From positions 85,803 to 149,802 of the forward strand of contig JAIMKJ010000003.1 of assembly GCA_020692565.1 (NCBI GenBank): a stretch of DNA of 64,000 bases, given 5' to 3'. Shown in pieces: positions 42,208 to 52,516 of the stretch (its first letter is position 1; the number at the start of each line of letters is the position of its first letter). The position numbers and the translations under genes were made by a program. Under the pieces are notes generated by a model that was not told the origin of the DNA, made no database searches, and saw nothing but the letters and a program-made list of their open reading frames with translations. Source of the stretch: Thermomonas sp. Its GTDB lineage: Bacteria > Pseudomonadota > Gammaproteobacteria > Xanthomonadales > Xanthomonadaceae.

Positions 42208-43353
42208 TCAGTCGCGCACGATCTGCGCCGACACGAAGCCCAGATCGGCCGCGCGCGCGGAAAGTTCCTGCACCCGCGATGCCGGTACCGGGCCGATGCG
42301 CAGGCGCCAGACCGGCTGGCCGTTCACCGAAGCCTCGTCGATCCGCAGCGCGTCGACGCCGCCGGCCTGCAGGGTGTCGCGGGCGCGTTCGGCGTTGTCG
42401 CGCGCCGCGAACGAGGCCAATTGCAGCAATACGTCGCCGGTGTCGGCGCGCGCCACCACCGGCGATACCGCAGGCAGAACGGCCGAGGGCGGCGCGGCGG
42501 CAGGCGGTACGGCGGCGACCGCACCGGCGCCGGGTTTGCCGGCGAAGCGGATACCCTTGGCCTGCATCCAGCGTTCGAATTCATCGGCCGATACCGCGTT
42601 GTCCTTCACCGTCGCGGGCGTCGGCGCGGCCGGCGACGGGGCGCGTGCGGTGCGCTCGTCGGGGCGCCCGCCGCCGCCATCGGTCGGGGTCAGGGCGCGG
42701 ACTTCGACCTTGGCCGTGCCCTGCCTGGTGAAACCGAGCTTGGTCGCGGCGGCGAAGCTGAGATCGATGACGCGGCCGGCGTGGAAGGGGCCGCGGTCGT
42801 TCACCCGCACCACCACCGATTTGCCGTTGGCGAGGTTGGTCACCCGCACGTAACTCGGCAGCGGCAGCGATTTGTGCGCCGCGCTGAAGGCGTACATGTC
42901 GTACACCTCCTGGTTCGAGGTCAGGCGGCCGTGGAATTTCTTGCCGTAGTACGAGGCCATGCCTTCCTCGACATAGCCCTCGGCGCTGTCGCGCACCTGG
43001 TAGCGCTTGCCCAGCACCGCGTAGCTGCGATTGCCGACGCGCGAACGCGGTTCGTCCTTCACTTCGGGTTCGGGGATGGCGTCGACGTCGATGATCTCGT
43101 CCGGCACGCTGTCCTTGATGTGCGGCGCGTACAGGCCGCCGGCGACGTAATCGCCGCGCTTGCTCGGATCTTCGACGGCGGGCGCGTAGGGCGAACGCTT
43201 CGGCCCGTGGTTGCCGCGGTGCGCATGGTCGCCATCGGTCGGCGTGGGCATATGCTCGGCCTGCGGCGGCGCGGACTTCTTCGGCGCGGTACCGCAGGCG
43301 GTCAGGGCCGACAGCGCGAGCGCGAGCGCGACGACGCGCGGCGCGGGATTCAC
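42208..43353 (-). CDS. rlpA: Septal ring lytic transglycosylase RlpA family (RlpA + SPOR)
   Basis: [61 protein letters not shown]-terminal SPOR-like domain; GTG start. Confidence 0.92.
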   Translation of the reverse strand: MNPAPRVVALALALSALTACGTAPKKSAPPQAEHMPTPTDGDHAHRGNHGPKRSPYAPAVEDPSKRGDYVAGGLYAPHIKDSVPDEIIDVDAIPEPEVKDEPRSRVGNRSYAVLGKRYQVRDSAEGYVEEGMASYYGKKFHGRLTSNQEVYDMYAFSAAHKSLPLPSYVRVTNLANGKSVVVRVNDRGPFHAGRVIDLSFAAATKLGFTRQGTAKVEVRALTPTDGGGGRPDERTARAPSPAAPTPATVKDNAVSADEFERWMQAKGIRFAGKPGAGAVAAVPPAAAPPSAVLPAVSPVVARADTGDVLLQLASFAARDNAERARDTLQAGGVDALRIDEASVNGQPVWRLRIGPVPASRVQELSARAADLGFVSAQIVRD

Positions 43354-44564
43354 GGCTGCGCTCCGGCGCGAATCTCCTGCGCCAGCTGATGCACCGCCAG
43401 CGCGTACATCGGCGAGCGGTTGTAGCGGGTGATGACGTAATAGTTGCGATAACCCAGCCAGTGCTCGCGACCGGCGACGCCGTCCAGATTCACCACCGTG
43501 GCGCCTTCGCTCGCGGTGTCGCGCGGGACCGGCTCGCCGGCAAGCGGCCGGTAGCCGCGCGCGGCCAGCGCCTGCATCGGATGCACCGGCTCGAGGTTTT
43601 CGGGCACGAATTCGGCCCGCTGCGCGTCGAACTGCGCGCGCGCCACCACCGGGCCGCCGGCCTGCCAGCCGTGGATCACGAAATAATTGGCGATCGACGC
43701 GAACACGTCGGGCTTGTGGGTGAGCAGGTCGCGTCGACCGTCGCGGTCGCCGTCCTTCGCCCACAACCGGTAGCTGGACGGCATGAACTGGCCCATGCCC
43801 ATCGCGCCCGCGTAGCTGCCCTTGAGCGCCGGCAGATCCAGCTGCGGCTCCTGCGCGGTCAGCGCGAACAGCTGCGCCAGTTCGCCTGCGAAGAACGGCG
43901 CGCGCCTGGGATGATCGAACGCCAGCGTATACAGCGCGTCCAGCACCCGGTAGCTGCCGGTGTTGCGGCCGTAGGAGGTTTCGACGCCGATGATCGCGAC
44001 GATATATTCGGCCGGCACCCCGGTCTGCGCGGAAACGCGATCCAGCGCCTCGCGATTCTCGGCGTAGAACGCCCGGCCGCCATTGATGCGCGCGGGGGTG
44101 ATAAAGATGGGTCGGTAGTCGCGCCAGGGCTTCACCGCCTCGGCCGGGCGGGTGATGGCGTCGATGATGCTCTGCTTGTACTCGGCCTGCGCCAGCGTGT
44201 CGCGGATGCGCTGCGGCGCGACGCCGTAGGTCGTCGCGGTGTAATCGACGAAAGCCGCGATGCGCTGTTCGCGCGGAATCGCCGGATCGGTGACTGTCGG
44301 CGGCGCCACCGGACGTTCCGGCGGCTGCGGGACTTTGGGCAGCAACCCGTCGGCGGGTGCGACCGGCGGTGCCGTCGGTGTCGCTGCGGGCTCCGGGGCG
44401 GCGGCGAGGGCCGCGGGCTGCGGAGGCGGGGACTGGGTGGCGCAGGCCGCGAGCGAGAGGCTCAGAACGGCGGCGCAGGCGCGGGGGAAGGCACTATGAA
44501 TCAAGGGCTTACGCCTCGTTTTGTCGATCAACCGCGAGAGGTTAGCACGCGGAGCGGGCGCCAA
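43350..44564 (-). CDS. mltB: Membrane-bound lytic murein transglycosylase B
   Basis: [51 protein letters not shown]; start uncertain. Confidence 0.92.
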   Translation of the reverse strand: MAPAPRANLSRLIDKTRRKPLIHSAFPRACAAVLSLSLAACATQSPPPQPAALAAAPEPAATPTAPPVAPADGLLPKVPQPPERPVAPPTVTDPAIPREQRIAAFVDYTATTYGVAPQRIRDTLAQAEYKQSIIDAITRPAEAVKPWRDYRPIFITPARINGGRAFYAENREALDRVSAQTGVPAEYIVAIIGVETSYGRNTGSYRVLDALYTLAFDHPRRAPFFAGELAQLFALTAQEPQLDLPALKGSYAGAMGMGQFMPSSYRLWAKDGDRDGRRDLLTHKPDVFASIANYFVIHGWQAGGPVVARAQFDAQRAEFVPENLEPVHPMQALAARGYRPLAGEPVPRDTASEGATVVNLDGVAGREHWLGYRNYYVITRYNRSPMYALAVHQLAQEIRAGAQP

Positions 44565-44656
44565 CTGTCCTGGGGTTCAGGTTCAACCACCCCCGTATCC
44601 GCCGCCACGGCCCGCTATGCTGGCCGGCCTTGCCCGGACGCGCCCCGCTCGCCCTC

Positions 44657-45868
44657 ATGCCCCACACCATCACCACCACCGAAATCTTCCTGATCGCGAT
44701 GGCCATCATCTTCGCGGTGCCGTATCTGATCTGGCGGCTCGGCCGCACCGAATACTTCGCGCCGCTGGTGGTGGTGCAGATCATCACCGGCATCCTGCTG
44801 GGCCCGGGCGTGCTGGGCGCGGCGTTTCCGGATTACTACACCTTCGTGTTCAACAAGGACGTGGTGAACGCGCTCAACGGCCTGGCCTGGTGGGCGGTGA
44901 TGCTGTTCGTGTGCATCGCCGGGATCGAGCTGGACCTGCGCAAGGCCTGGGAACATCGCCGCGAAAGCGGCATCACCGCCGGGCTGGCGCTGGGCACGCC
45001 GATGCTGTTCGGCTGCGTGGTGGCGGTGGGCATGCTCGGCTTCGACGGCTGGATCGGCCCCAACGGCCTGACCTGGCAGTTCGTGGTCGGCGTGGGCATG
45101 TCCTGCGCGGTGACCGCGCTGCCGATCCTGATCCTGTTCATGGAAAAGATGAACATCCTGCGCCAGCCCATCGGCCAGCGGATCCTGCGCTACGCCAGCA
45201 TCGACGACATCGCGATCTGGGGCGTGCTGGCGCTGGTGCTGATGGACTGGGTGCGGATCGGCCGCCAGGCGGCCTTCCTGATCGCGTTCGCGGTGGCCTG
45301 CGTGCTGTTCCGCAAGCTGATGCGCCGGCTGCAGGAGCGCGACCGCTGGTACGTCATGCTGATCTGGCTGTCGATCTGCGCGTTCGGCGCCGACTGGGCG
45401 GGCCTGCATTTCATGGTCGGCGCCTTCCTCGCCGGTGTGGTGATCGACACCGACTGGTTCGAGCAGGAACACATGGACAAACTGCGCCATCACGTGCTGC
45501 TGGTGATGATGCCGGTGTTCTTCCTCAGCACCGGCCTGAAAACCGGATGGAGCGTCGGCGGCGCGACCGTGTTCATCGCCGCGGGCGCGCTGCTGCTGGC
45601 GCAGTTGTCCGGGAAACTCGCCGGCGTGCACCTGGCCGGGCGTATCCTGAAGTGGCAGCCGGGCGAAGCCTCGATCATCGGCTGGCTGCTGCAGACCAAG
45701 GCGTTGATCATGATCATCTTCGCCAATGTACTGCTGGACAAGGGCATCATCACCAGCGCCACCTTCACCGCGCTGCTGCTGATGGCGATCGCCAGCACCA
45801 TGCTGACGGTGCCGGCGGTGGCGCCCAAGCTCAAGCGCATGCATGCACTGCTGTCGCGAAGCGCATGA
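44657..45868 (+). CDS. Kef-type cation:proton antiporter
   Basis: Multi-TM, GILLGPGVLG, CIAGIELDLRKAW, FFLSTGLKTGW. Confidence 0.88.
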   Translation: MPHTITTTEIFLIAMAIIFAVPYLIWRLGRTEYFAPLVVVQIITGILLGPGVLGAAFPDYYTFVFNKDVVNALNGLAWWAVMLFVCIAGIELDLRKAWEHRRESGITAGLALGTPMLFGCVVAVGMLGFDGWIGPNGLTWQFVVGVGMSCAVTALPILILFMEKMNILRQPIGQRILRYASIDDIAIWGVLALVLMDWVRIGRQAAFLIAFAVACVLFRKLMRRLQERDRWYVMLIWLSICAFGADWAGLHFMVGAFLAGVVIDTDWFEQEHMDKLRHHVLLVMMPVFFLSTGLKTGWSVGGATVFIAAGALLLAQLSGKLAGVHLAGRILKWQPGEASIIGWLLQTKALIMIIFANVLLDKGIITSATFTALLLMAIASTMLTVPAVAPKLKRMHALLSRSA

Positions 45869-45911
45869 GCGCTCCATCCCGCACCCGCCCATCACCTTCG
45901 AAGGAACGCGC

Positions 45912-46976
45912 ATGACCGCCTCTCCCCGTCTCCCGTTGATCTCCGCGCCGGTGTGGGCATGGCTCTGCGCGCTGGCGCTGGCGCTGGCGCTGGTGCCGGC
46001 GATCGCCGATGCCGCCGAACGGGTGCGCTGGCCCATCGCCTGGAAGGCCGGCGAAGTCGTGAGCTACGACACCGAGTCGCTGGTCCGCGAGACCGAAGAC
46101 GGCGCAACGAACGTCCGCCGCATCACCGACCGCACCCAGATCCGCACCCTCGAAGCCGACGCCAACGGTTATGCGCTGGTCTGGACCACGCACGACAGCC
46201 GGGTGGAGGCGGTCGAAGGCGACCGCAGCATGATCGACATGCTGGCGCCGATGCTGGACGATCTGGACGAGTTGGAGGTGGTGGTGGAACTGGACCGCGA
46301 CGGACACTACCGCCGCGTACGCAACCTCGATGCGGTGGCGACCAAGGTCCGCGCGGCGATGCTGCCGATCTTCGCCGCGAATCTGCAGAACATGTTCGAC
46401 GTCGCCGACCCCAAACTGTCGAAGGTCGATCACGAGGCGCTGCTCACGCTGGCCAGGAACAATCTGGAAACATCGATCGACGGCATCGTCACGACGCGCG
46501 GCGTCGAGGCCATGTCCAGCGCGCAAGCGAAGACGATCACCGCGTTCGTCGGCAAGCCGCTGGTCGTCGGCAAGCGCTACCGCGACGATGCACCGATGGA
46601 ATCGCCGCGGGAAGCGCTGCCGCTGCAGGCCAGCCGCACGTACACCCTGAGCCTGGTCGACGACGACCCGACGCTGGCGCGGATCCGCTGGACCCGCACG
46701 CTGGACCCGCGCGGCGACGCGAAGATGCTGTGGATGCTGGTCGACGAACTCGTCGGCGACGACGCCCCGACCGACCGCGAAGGCCGCCCCGAGGGTCTGG
46801 CGCTGAGCGAAGAAGGCGTCGTGGTGTTCCACCGCGACACCGGCGCGGTCGAGCTATTGGAAACGGTCGAGATCAGCCGCTACGGCCAGGCGCACGACGA
46901 GCACGAGCGTTACCGCATGCGCCGCGTCGGCAACGCGCGCACCTGGGCGCAGGAAGACGCGGCGGCGACGCGCTGA
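45912..46976 (+). CDS. Secreted hypothetical protein
   Basis: Signal peptide with LALALALV run from a GCGCTG repeat; 354 aa, no recognised family. Confidence 0.75.
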   Translation: MTASPRLPLISAPVWAWLCALALALALVPAIADAAERVRWPIAWKAGEVVSYDTESLVRETEDGATNVRRITDRTQIRTLEADANGYALVWTTHDSRVEAVEGDRSMIDMLAPMLDDLDELEVVVELDRDGHYRRVRNLDAVATKVRAAMLPIFAANLQNMFDVADPKLSKVDHEALLTLARNNLETSIDGIVTTRGVEAMSSAQAKTITAFVGKPLVVGKRYRDDAPMESPREALPLQASRTYTLSLVDDDPTLARIRWTRTLDPRGDAKMLWMLVDELVGDDAPTDREGRPEGLALSEEGVVVFHRDTGAVELLETVEISRYGQAHDEHERYRMRRVGNARTWAQEDAAATR

Positions 46977-46994
46977 GCCGAGCGCGCGCGACGC

Positions 46995-47663
46995 TCAGCG
47001 CCGATACCGCAGCAGACGCCCGCGGAACGGCGCACGTTCGTTCTCATCGAAGGCGCAGCGCGTCGCGTCGACGCTGTAGTCCTGGTCGCGCAACGCGCGA
47101 CTCAGGAGATTGCCGAACCCTCGACCCGGATCAGTGATCATGATTTCCGCGCCCGCACGCGCATGCCGGTGCAGCAGCGCGGCCAACTGCGCCACGTGCT
47201 GGCGTTCGTACAGCACATCGCTGCCGATGATCAGATCGAAGCGGCCCAGCGGCACGTCGTCGACCGGCCACGGCAGGTCCCGATAGGCGACGACCGGCAG
47301 ACCGTTGCGCGCGGCGTTGTCGCGCAGGAACGGTTCGGCCAGCGGGTGATGGTCGCTGGCGGTGATGTCCGCGCGCCGGCGCTGCAGCACCAGGCTCGCC
47401 AGACCCAGGCCGCAGCCGACTTCGAGGATGCGCTTGCCGGCGATGTCGAAGACCGCCATCGCCCCGGCGAGCACCCGCCCGGCCGGCCAGAGCTGGCCGA
47501 ACAGGCACCACTGCGCCGAACCGATGCCGGCCCGTTCGGCCAGACCGTCCGGATCGGCGTATTGCTGGCGGTCGGCCAGCGCGCGGATGCGGTAATCGTG
47601 GCCGCCGAGCTGGAGATCGATGATCCGGGTGCGGTATCCCGCACCGGCGCTGTCGCCGGGCAT
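46995..47663 (-). CDS. Class I SAM-dependent methyltransferase (METTL/lysine MTase-like family 16)
   Basis: KRILEVGCGLGLASLVLQRRRADITASDHHPLAEPFLRDNAARN, DLIIGSDVLYERQHV. Confidence 0.88.
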   Translation of the reverse strand: MPGDSAGAGYRTRIIDLQLGGHDYRIRALADRQQYADPDGLAERAGIGSAQWCLFGQLWPAGRVLAGAMAVFDIAGKRILEVGCGLGLASLVLQRRRADITASDHHPLAEPFLRDNAARNGLPVVAYRDLPWPVDDVPLGRFDLIIGSDVLYERQHVAQLAALLHRHARAGAEIMITDPGRGFGNLLSRALRDQDYSVDATRCAFDENERAPFRGRLLRYRR

Positions 47664-47835
47664 GCGCGCTCCATCGGCCGGTCCGCGCTGTGGCGGCGAC
47701 CCTGCGGAAGAGGAGCGGAACGGGCGACGGTGGCAACCGGCCGGGCGTGACGCGGGGGTGCCCGGAACGTACGCCGGACCGGGCCATCGTACGCGTTACA
47801 AAGGCTTCAGGGGCGCGGCCCGTAGAATGCCGCCC

Positions 47836-48660
47836 ATGCGTCGCCTGCCCGCCCTGCTGTGCCCGGCTCTTTTGAGCGTGTTTCTGCTGTGCCTGCCGAT
47901 CTGCGTGGAGGCGCGCACCGTCTACCGCTGCGTGCGCGACGGCACCGTCAGCCTGTCCACCGCGCCGGAACCCGGCTCGAAGTGCGAGCCGAAACAGATC
48001 GACGACAACGTCGTGCAGACTCCGAACCTCTGGGGCGAGATGGGCGTGTTCAGCGGCACCCTGTACGAACGCGAACAGGACGGCAAACCGGTGTACGGCA
48101 CCCGCAATCTGCCCGGCTCGCAGGTGTATCTGCGCTTCACCGTGGAGACGCCGGCCGGCGAACCCGCGCACGAGGGCCTGGGCAAGCTGGACACGCCCAG
48201 GCTCGACCGCCATGCGCAACTGTTCAAGACCACCGCGAAGAAGACCGGCGTGGACGACGCCTGGCTGCGCGCGATCGCGCACGCCGAGAGCGGTTTCGAC
48301 GAGAAGGCGCTGTCGCCCAAGGGCGCGCAGGGCGTGATGCAGTTGATGCCGGCCACCGCCGAGGAATACGGCGTGAAGGACGCGTTCTCGCCCGCGGAGT
48401 CCATCGACGCCGGCGCCCGCTATTTCGGGATGCTGCTCAAACGCTTCAAGAACGATCACGTCCTGGCCATCGCCGCCTACAATACCGGCATGGGTGCGGT
48501 CGCGCGCTACGATGGCGTGCCGCCCTACAAGGAGACGCAGCGGTATCTGGAGAAGGTCCAGCTGCTGTATCGCGCCTACAGGGCCGCGCTGTCGCCACCG
48601 CCTCTGCGCCCGGCCGACGCGGTGCCGATGACCGACAAACTGCGCACCACCCTGCCATAA
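47836..48660 (+). CDS. Lytic transglycosylase, SLT domain
   Basis: DDAWLRAIAHAESGFDEKALSPKGAQGVMQLMPATAEEYGVKDAFSPAESIDAGARYF. Confidence 0.93.
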   Translation: MRRLPALLCPALLSVFLLCLPICVEARTVYRCVRDGTVSLSTAPEPGSKCEPKQIDDNVVQTPNLWGEMGVFSGTLYEREQDGKPVYGTRNLPGSQVYLRFTVETPAGEPAHEGLGKLDTPRLDRHAQLFKTTAKKTGVDDAWLRAIAHAESGFDEKALSPKGAQGVMQLMPATAEEYGVKDAFSPAESIDAGARYFGMLLKRFKNDHVLAIAAYNTGMGAVARYDGVPPYKETQRYLEKVQLLYRAYRAALSPPPLRPADAVPMTDKLRTTLP

Positions 48661-48720
48661 CCGATCCAACACCACACCGCGCGCCTTCATCGCCCGCATC
48701 AAGACATAAAGACCCACGAC

Positions 48721-49440
48721 ATGATCCGCGACCTGCACATGATCGGCTTCGACGCCGACGACACCCTCTGGCGCAGCGAGGATTATTACCGCGACGCGCA
48801 ATCGGAATTCGAACGCATCGTCGGCACCTACATCGATCTGGACGACGCCCACGACCGGCTTTACGCGGTCGAGAAGCGCAACCTCGCACTGTTCGGCTAC
48901 GGCGCCAAGGGCATGACCCTGTCGATGATCGAAGCCGCGGTGGAGATCACCGGGTCGCGGATCAGCGGGCACGATGTGCACCGCATCGTCGAATTGGGCA
49001 AAGCGGTGCTGCAGCATCCCGTGGAACTGCTGCCGGGGATCGCCGAAGCGGTGGACACCATCGCCCGCGACCATCAGGTGGTACTGATCACCAAGGGCGA
49101 CCTGTTCCATCAGGAAGCCAAGGTGCGTCGATCCGGGCTGTCGGATCTGTTCCGGCGGATCGAGATCGTCAGCGAGAAGGACACCGCCACCTACGCCCGG
49201 CTGCTGGAAGAGTTCGAGCTGGCGCCGTCGCAGTTCGCGATGATCGGCAACTCGCTGCGCTCGGACATCGTGCCGGTACTGGAACTCGGCGGCTGCGGCG
49301 TGCACATGCCGTACCACGTGACCTGGGCCCACGAAGCCGAGGCCGTTCCCCCGTCGGCGCTGGACGCGTTGGACAGGCTGCGCAGCGTCCGCACGCCGTC
49401 GGAATTGCCCGCCGCAGTGCGCGCGCTGGTGGCCGGCTGA
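48721..49440 (+). CDS. HAD family hydrolase
   Basis: IGFDADDTLWRSE, LITKGDLFHQE, FAMIGNSLRSDI. Confidence 0.92.
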   Translation: MIRDLHMIGFDADDTLWRSEDYYRDAQSEFERIVGTYIDLDDAHDRLYAVEKRNLALFGYGAKGMTLSMIEAAVEITGSRISGHDVHRIVELGKAVLQHPVELLPGIAEAVDTIARDHQVVLITKGDLFHQEAKVRRSGLSDLFRRIEIVSEKDTATYARLLEEFELAPSQFAMIGNSLRSDIVPVLELGGCGVHMPYHVTWAHEAEAVPPSALDALDRLRSVRTPSELPAAVRALVAG

Positions 49441-49549
49441 GCGGACGGTAAATTCTCGCCGAAACGCCCGGAACGTTAAATCGATGTTCACCGGGCACGC
49501 GGCATCGTCGCATCCGACCGCACCGTCGCGGTCCGCCGGAGATTCCATC

Positions 49550-50029
49550 ATGTCGTCCCTCGCCCGCTGGCTCGCCCCCGCTGCCCTCGCCGCCGCGCTT
49601 GGCGCCGGCGCATTCGTCCCCGCCCCCGCCCGCGCCGACGACAGGCATTCGGACAGCATGGTCCGGGTGATCGTGGATGTCGCCGATATCGCCTTCCGCA
49701 GCGGCCATCCCTACTACCGCCACGGCAGCTACGGTTACAACGACCGTCTGATCGTCGAACGCGACCATCGCGGTCGCCCCGTGTACTACCGCTACGTGCC
49801 GCGCGACCGCTACCGCAACGGTTATTACGGTGACGACGACTACGGCCGCAACGGTTTCGTCCGCGACCCGTACGGCCGCTACAGCCGCCAGCGTTGCGAC
49901 AGCCGCGGACGCTGCCGGGTCGAGTATTACGATCCTCGCTACGACCGCAACGGCCGCGATTACGGCTACGACGACCGCAGGCGCCACGATCGCTACTGGG
50001 ACGGCCGCCGCTGGCGCGATCGCGACTGA
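49550..50029 (+). CDS. Secreted Tyr/Arg/Asp-rich hypothetical protein
   Basis: Signal peptide; low-complexity YRDRYR-type C-terminus. Confidence 0.75.
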   Translation: MSSLARWLAPAALAAALGAGAFVPAPARADDRHSDSMVRVIVDVADIAFRSGHPYYRHGSYGYNDRLIVERDHRGRPVYYRYVPRDRYRNGYYGDDDYGRNGFVRDPYGRYSRQRCDSRGRCRVEYYDPRYDRNGRDYGYDDRRRHDRYWDGRRWRDRD

Positions 50030-50259
50030 ACCGCCTTCCGGCGCGCATGTTCCACCCGGATGCGTAGAGCCCCCACCCACTGACGGTCAGCGCTCGGGCT
50101 TTCAGCCGAAGCGCAGCGGCGTCTGGACGCCCGCCGCCAGCACCGCGCCCTTCCGCCGATAACGTTCTGATCAGAAGGCCATCGCCGAAGCCCGGAAGCC
50201 GTGCCGGCGTCTCCTGCGGAGCCGCAGAGGCGTTGGATTTCCTGTCCTTCGGCAAACAC

Positions 50260-50289
50260 TTGGCAGGCGCGACGCGTTTGCGCTAGTCT
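50260..50289 (+). promoter_or_regulatory. Candidate sigma70 promoter of the 50.4-57.0 kb operon
   Basis: TTGGCA - 18 bp - TAGTCT about 100 bp upstream of first gene. Confidence 0.35.
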
Positions 50290-50386
50290 CGATCCGAAGC
50301 CGCTGGAACGCATGCCCGGCAAAGGTTGCCAGTGCAGGAAGCACCCCCGCATCGAGACCCGTGATGCGGCCACGGAAAGGTCATGA

Positions 50387-50938
50387 ATGAAGGACTGGGA
50401 AGAGAAGTTCGCTGGTGCGGCGCTGGACAGACAGACTGATGCGAATGAAGCCGCCGACACCCTCATGGCGGCGCCGGAACTGTCTCGCCTGAGCGACTAC
50501 CTCGCGCTGTCGGGCTCGACCACCTATTTTCTCGAACGGCATGCCGGACGCAGTGTCGGCGTGGAAGTGTTGAATCAGTACGTGGAACCCGATCCAGAGC
50601 GCGGGGACATCCTGCACAGACGTTCGCGCCTGTATCTGGACAGGCCGGGCAACGCACTGCTGATCGCGGATGTCGAAGTCTTCCTCGACCGGCTTGCGAC
50701 GGATCAACGCCGCAGCGTACTCGATGGCCGTGAAGGGCTCGGGCGCTTGCTGGATCCGCATAATCGCGGTCATCTGCGCAAGCGCGACATCGAAGTGGTG
50801 TGGGTGGCTGCGCCACCCCTGCTGTGCGTCGCCGACACGCGCGCACTGGCGCGTTCCTTCGAACTGCTGATGGAGGGCGAAACCTGCGCGAGGATCCGCG
50901 AGATCCTCAACGAAGCATCGCTGGCGAGACTGGGATGA
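50387..50938 (+). CDS. UbiC/DUF98-like (chorismate lyase-fold) protein
   Basis: Pattern VEVLNQYVEP...RRSRLYLDRPGNALLIADVEVFLDRLATDQRRSVLDGREGLGRLLDPH resembles the UbiC/DUF98 core; weak similarity by eye. Confidence 0.4.
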   Translation: MKDWEEKFAGAALDRQTDANEAADTLMAAPELSRLSDYLALSGSTTYFLERHAGRSVGVEVLNQYVEPDPERGDILHRRSRLYLDRPGNALLIADVEVFLDRLATDQRRSVLDGREGLGRLLDPHNRGHLRKRDIEVVWVAAPPLLCVADTRALARSFELLMEGETCARIREILNEASLARLG

Positions 50939-52251
50939 ACGCGTGCGCCATGCCGACGCCGATCCACCCTGTCGCGGCCGCGTTCGGCACTGACGCGATC
51001 CTGGGTATCGGCGATCATCGCGCTCCGCTCGATGCCTGGCTGACAGCGGGTCGCGCGCAATGGCATGCATCACCCACCGGCGACCTGGCGACGCTGTGCG
51101 GCGTCGCCGATGCCGACGCGCTGGGCAGGCTGCTGGCGGCGCTGGCGGACGAACGCCCGCTGCTGTTGTGCCCTGCGGACACCGCGCCGCCCTCGCCTCT
51201 TGGCCTGGCCGCGATGCGCCGCGCAGACGCCGATCCGCCCTTCGCGGATCGCGGCGCGGTCGCCGTGCTTTCATCGGGTACGCTCGGTCCGCCCAAGATC
51301 CTGTGGCATCGCACCGAGTCGTTGCTGGCGACCGCACGCCTCGTCGGCGAACGTCTCGGCATCGCGCACGGCGAGCGGGTGCTGATCGCGGTGCCGGTCC
51401 ATCATCTGTACGGGCTGGGCGCCGCGCTGCTGACGTGCCTGCTCGCCGGCGCGGACGCGATGCTGCTGCCCAAGGCCGATCTGCTCAGCTTCAACACAGC
51501 CTTGCGCGCATTCGTCCCGCACACCACGTTCGCCACGCCGCACCTGCTGCGCGCGGCGCTGCAGCGCAAGCACGGTCCGATTCCGTGCAGCCGGCGCGTG
51601 GTATCGGCTGGCGATGCCATGCCCGATGCGCTGCTGGCCCAGGCGCGGGCCTGTTTCGGCAGGGTCCACGATCTTTACGGCAGCTCCGAACTGGGCGTGA
51701 TCGCGATCGCCGACGGCGACGGCAACACGCTCGAGCGCCTGCGCCCGCTGCCGGGCGTCCGGGTCTCGCTCGCGGATGCGCACGACGGCCGTGGACGCCT
51801 GCAGGTCGCCCATCCCCATCCCGCCTGCCTGATCGAACGCTCCGGCGAAACGATGCAACCGCCTTCGCCGTGGGATACCGGCGACATCGCCAGCATCGAC
51901 ACCGACGGCGGCCTGCATGTGCACGGGCGCGCCGATCTCAGCATCAATCGTGCCGGCAGATTGCTGGTGCTGTCCGAAGTGGAAAGCGTCGTCATGGATT
52001 GGCCCGGCGTCGCGGCCGCAGTGGCCGTACCGTGGTCGCGGGATGCCGCCTTCGGACGCGGGTTCTCGATCGTGGTCGAGCGGGCAGACGTGGCGGTGCC
52101 GCCGGACATCGCCGCGCTCAAACACGAAGCGGTGCGCACGCTGCCGCCGTTCGCGCGGCCGGACCAGTTCCACATCATCCCGCGCTTGCCGCGGCTCGCC
52201 AACGGCAAGCCGGACCGGCGCACTCTCCTGAAGGAATACGGACATGGATAA
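50935..52251 (+). CDS. AMP-dependent acyl/aryl synthetase (ANL superfamily)
   Basis: SSGTLGPPKILWH, DLYGSSELG, WDTGDIASID, NGKPDRRTLL; ATGA overlap. Confidence 0.88.
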   Translation: MNACAMPTPIHPVAAAFGTDAILGIGDHRAPLDAWLTAGRAQWHASPTGDLATLCGVADADALGRLLAALADERPLLLCPADTAPPSPLGLAAMRRADADPPFADRGAVAVLSSGTLGPPKILWHRTESLLATARLVGERLGIAHGERVLIAVPVHHLYGLGAALLTCLLAGADAMLLPKADLLSFNTALRAFVPHTTFATPHLLRAALQRKHGPIPCSRRVVSAGDAMPDALLAQARACFGRVHDLYGSSELGVIAIADGDGNTLERLRPLPGVRVSLADAHDGRGRLQVAHPHPACLIERSGETMQPPSPWDTGDIASIDTDGGLHVHGRADLSINRAGRLLVLSEVESVVMDWPGVAAAVAVPWSRDAAFGRGFSIVVERADVAVPPDIAALKHEAVRTLPPFARPDQFHIIPRLPRLANGKPDRRTLLKEYGHG

Positions 52252-52516
52252 ATCGGCCATCATCGACGTCATCCGCAACATCCTGCGCGAGGATCTCGAC
52301 CTGAGCCTGCATGGCGACGTCATCGCCATCGACGCATCGCTCGGCGATGACGGCCTCGCACTGGATTCGGTCACGATGGCCGAATTCATCAATGCACTGG
52401 AAACCCGGTTCGATATCCGCATCCTCGACGAGGACCTCGATGGGGCGAACTTCGCGACAGTGGGCAGCGTGGCCGCCCTCGTGCTGCTGCGCGCAGAGGA
52501 CAAGGTCGCGACATGA
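52244..52516 (+). CDS. Acyl carrier protein
   Basis: 89 aa, four-helix pattern with LALDSVTM phosphopantetheine site. Confidence 0.88.
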   Translation: MDKSAIIDVIRNILREDLDLSLHGDVIAIDASLGDDGLALDSVTMAEFINALETRFDIRILDEDLDGANFATVGSVAALVLLRAEDKVAT